DNA of 32,012 nt from Rhodoferax sp. (GTDB taxonomy: Bacteria > Pseudomonadota > Gammaproteobacteria > Burkholderiales > Burkholderiaceae_C): contig NZ_JAUSLE010000057.1 in assembly GCF_030646845.1 (NCBI RefSeq), forward strand, positions 1 to 32,012. Direction: 5' to 3'. Shown one piece after another: positions 31,776 to 32,012 of the stretch. Position 1 is the first letter of the stretch. Every line of letters begins with the position of its first letter. The position numbers and the translations under genes are program-made. Below the pieces are notes generated by a model. The model was not told where the DNA came from and did no database searches. It saw only the letters and a program-made list of their open reading frames with translations.

Positions 31776-32012
31776 TTTTGTATGTCTCCAATACAGAGGT
31801 ATTTGATCTCAACGTAGTCATCCATGCCGTGGTGCGAGCCTTCCCGGCCCAGCCCTGACTGTTTGACCCCACCGAATGGTACATGCTCGGTGGCGAGGAT
31901 GCCGACGTTGATGCCCACCATGCCGTACTCCAGCGCTTCGCTGACCCGGAAAACGCGGCCCACGTCGCGGCTGTAGAAGTAGCTGGCCAGGCCGAATTCG
32001 GTGTTGTTGGCA
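31772..32012 (-). CDS. gabD: Succinate-semialdehyde dehydrogenase, C-terminal part (5' end outside window)
   Basis: The frame is open from the window edge and encodes the last 79 residues of a GabD-type aldehyde dehydrogenase, starting ANNTEFGLASYFYSRDVGRVFRV. The end carries VPFGGVKQSGLGREGSHHGMDDYVEIKYLCIGD, characteristic of NAD(P)-dependent succinate-semialdehyde dehydrogenases, which oxidise the semialdehyde to succinate. The catalytic Glu and Cys lie outside the window. Its TGA overlaps the ATG of the DsrE-like gene, so the two are translationally linked. Confidence 0.88.
   Translation of the reverse strand, partial: ANNTEFGLASYFYSRDVGRVFRVSEALEYGMVGINVGILATEHVPFGGVKQSGLGREGSHHGMDDYVEIKYLCIGDIQK

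Noticed and set aside
1..32012. Mobile elements and CRISPR arrays
   Set aside because: No transposase, integrase, long terminal inverted repeats or regularly spaced repeats were seen. The only repeats are the short dispersed copies listed.

Overview
The window looks like a chromosomal segment of a betaproteobacterium of the Comamonadaceae type (Polaromonas, Rhodoferax or a relative). This rests on GC-rich codon use, a gcvT-gcvH-gcvP operon behind a tandem glycine riboswitch, TRAP-transported sugar-acid catabolism, an scoAB pair next to a PAS-LuxR regulator, and a dispersed repeat of about 55 bp that I associate with this family. The species cannot be fixed from the sequence alone. No insertion sequence, integrase, phage gene or CRISPR array was seen.

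Layout. (1) 1-219: 3' end of an OsmC-family gene. (2) 352-5120, minus strand: glycine cleavage operon, riboswitch then gcvT, gcvH, gcvP. (3) 5254-20189: an acid-sugar catabolic island of about 15 kb. A minus-strand LysR regulator diverges from a plus-strand run: IlvD/Edd sugar-acid dehydratase, KDA-dehydratase-like DapA protein, ketoglutarate-semialdehyde dehydrogenase, D-erythronate dehydrogenase (denD), a three-part TRAP transporter, a GntR/FCD regulator, then ltnD-otnK-otnC-otnI and a second beta-hydroxyacid dehydrogenase. (4) 20205-25270: ETF-ubiquinone oxidoreductase, an SDR, an EamA exporter, a 4HBT thioesterase and two AhpD/CMD-fold proteins. (5) 25273-28376, minus strand: an overlapping pair of CHAT (caspase-like) genes, one with and one without the catalytic dyad. 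(6) 28469-30461: PAS-LuxR regulator divergent from scoAB (3-oxoacid CoA-transferase). (7) 30463-32012, minus strand: a spermidine-synthase-fold protein, tRNA-Gly(CCC), a secreted DsrE-like protein and the 3' end of gabD.

How the genes fit together. The island combines two routes that usually sit apart. One is C5 sugar acid to 2-keto-3-deoxy acid, to 2-oxoglutarate semialdehyde, to 2-oxoglutarate. The other is C4 tetronates (D-erythronate by DenD, L-threonate by LtnD) to 2-oxo-tetronate, 3-oxo-tetronate (OtnI), its 4-phosphate (OtnK) and DHAP plus CO2 (OtnC). One TRAP transporter and two regulators appear to serve both. A TTGTATGAYAA palindrome occurs just before dctP and again before ltnD, and is a likely operator for the GntR protein.

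Most unusual observations. (a) Seven copies of one short repeat, five of them read through in frame inside conserved genes (gcvP, gcvT, denD, otnC, the EamA gene). (b) The KDA-dehydratase-like protein has Asn where the Schiff-base Lys is expected. (c) The active/inactive CHAT gene pair has no recognisable partner. (d) OtnC departs from class II aldolase canon at two active-site positions.
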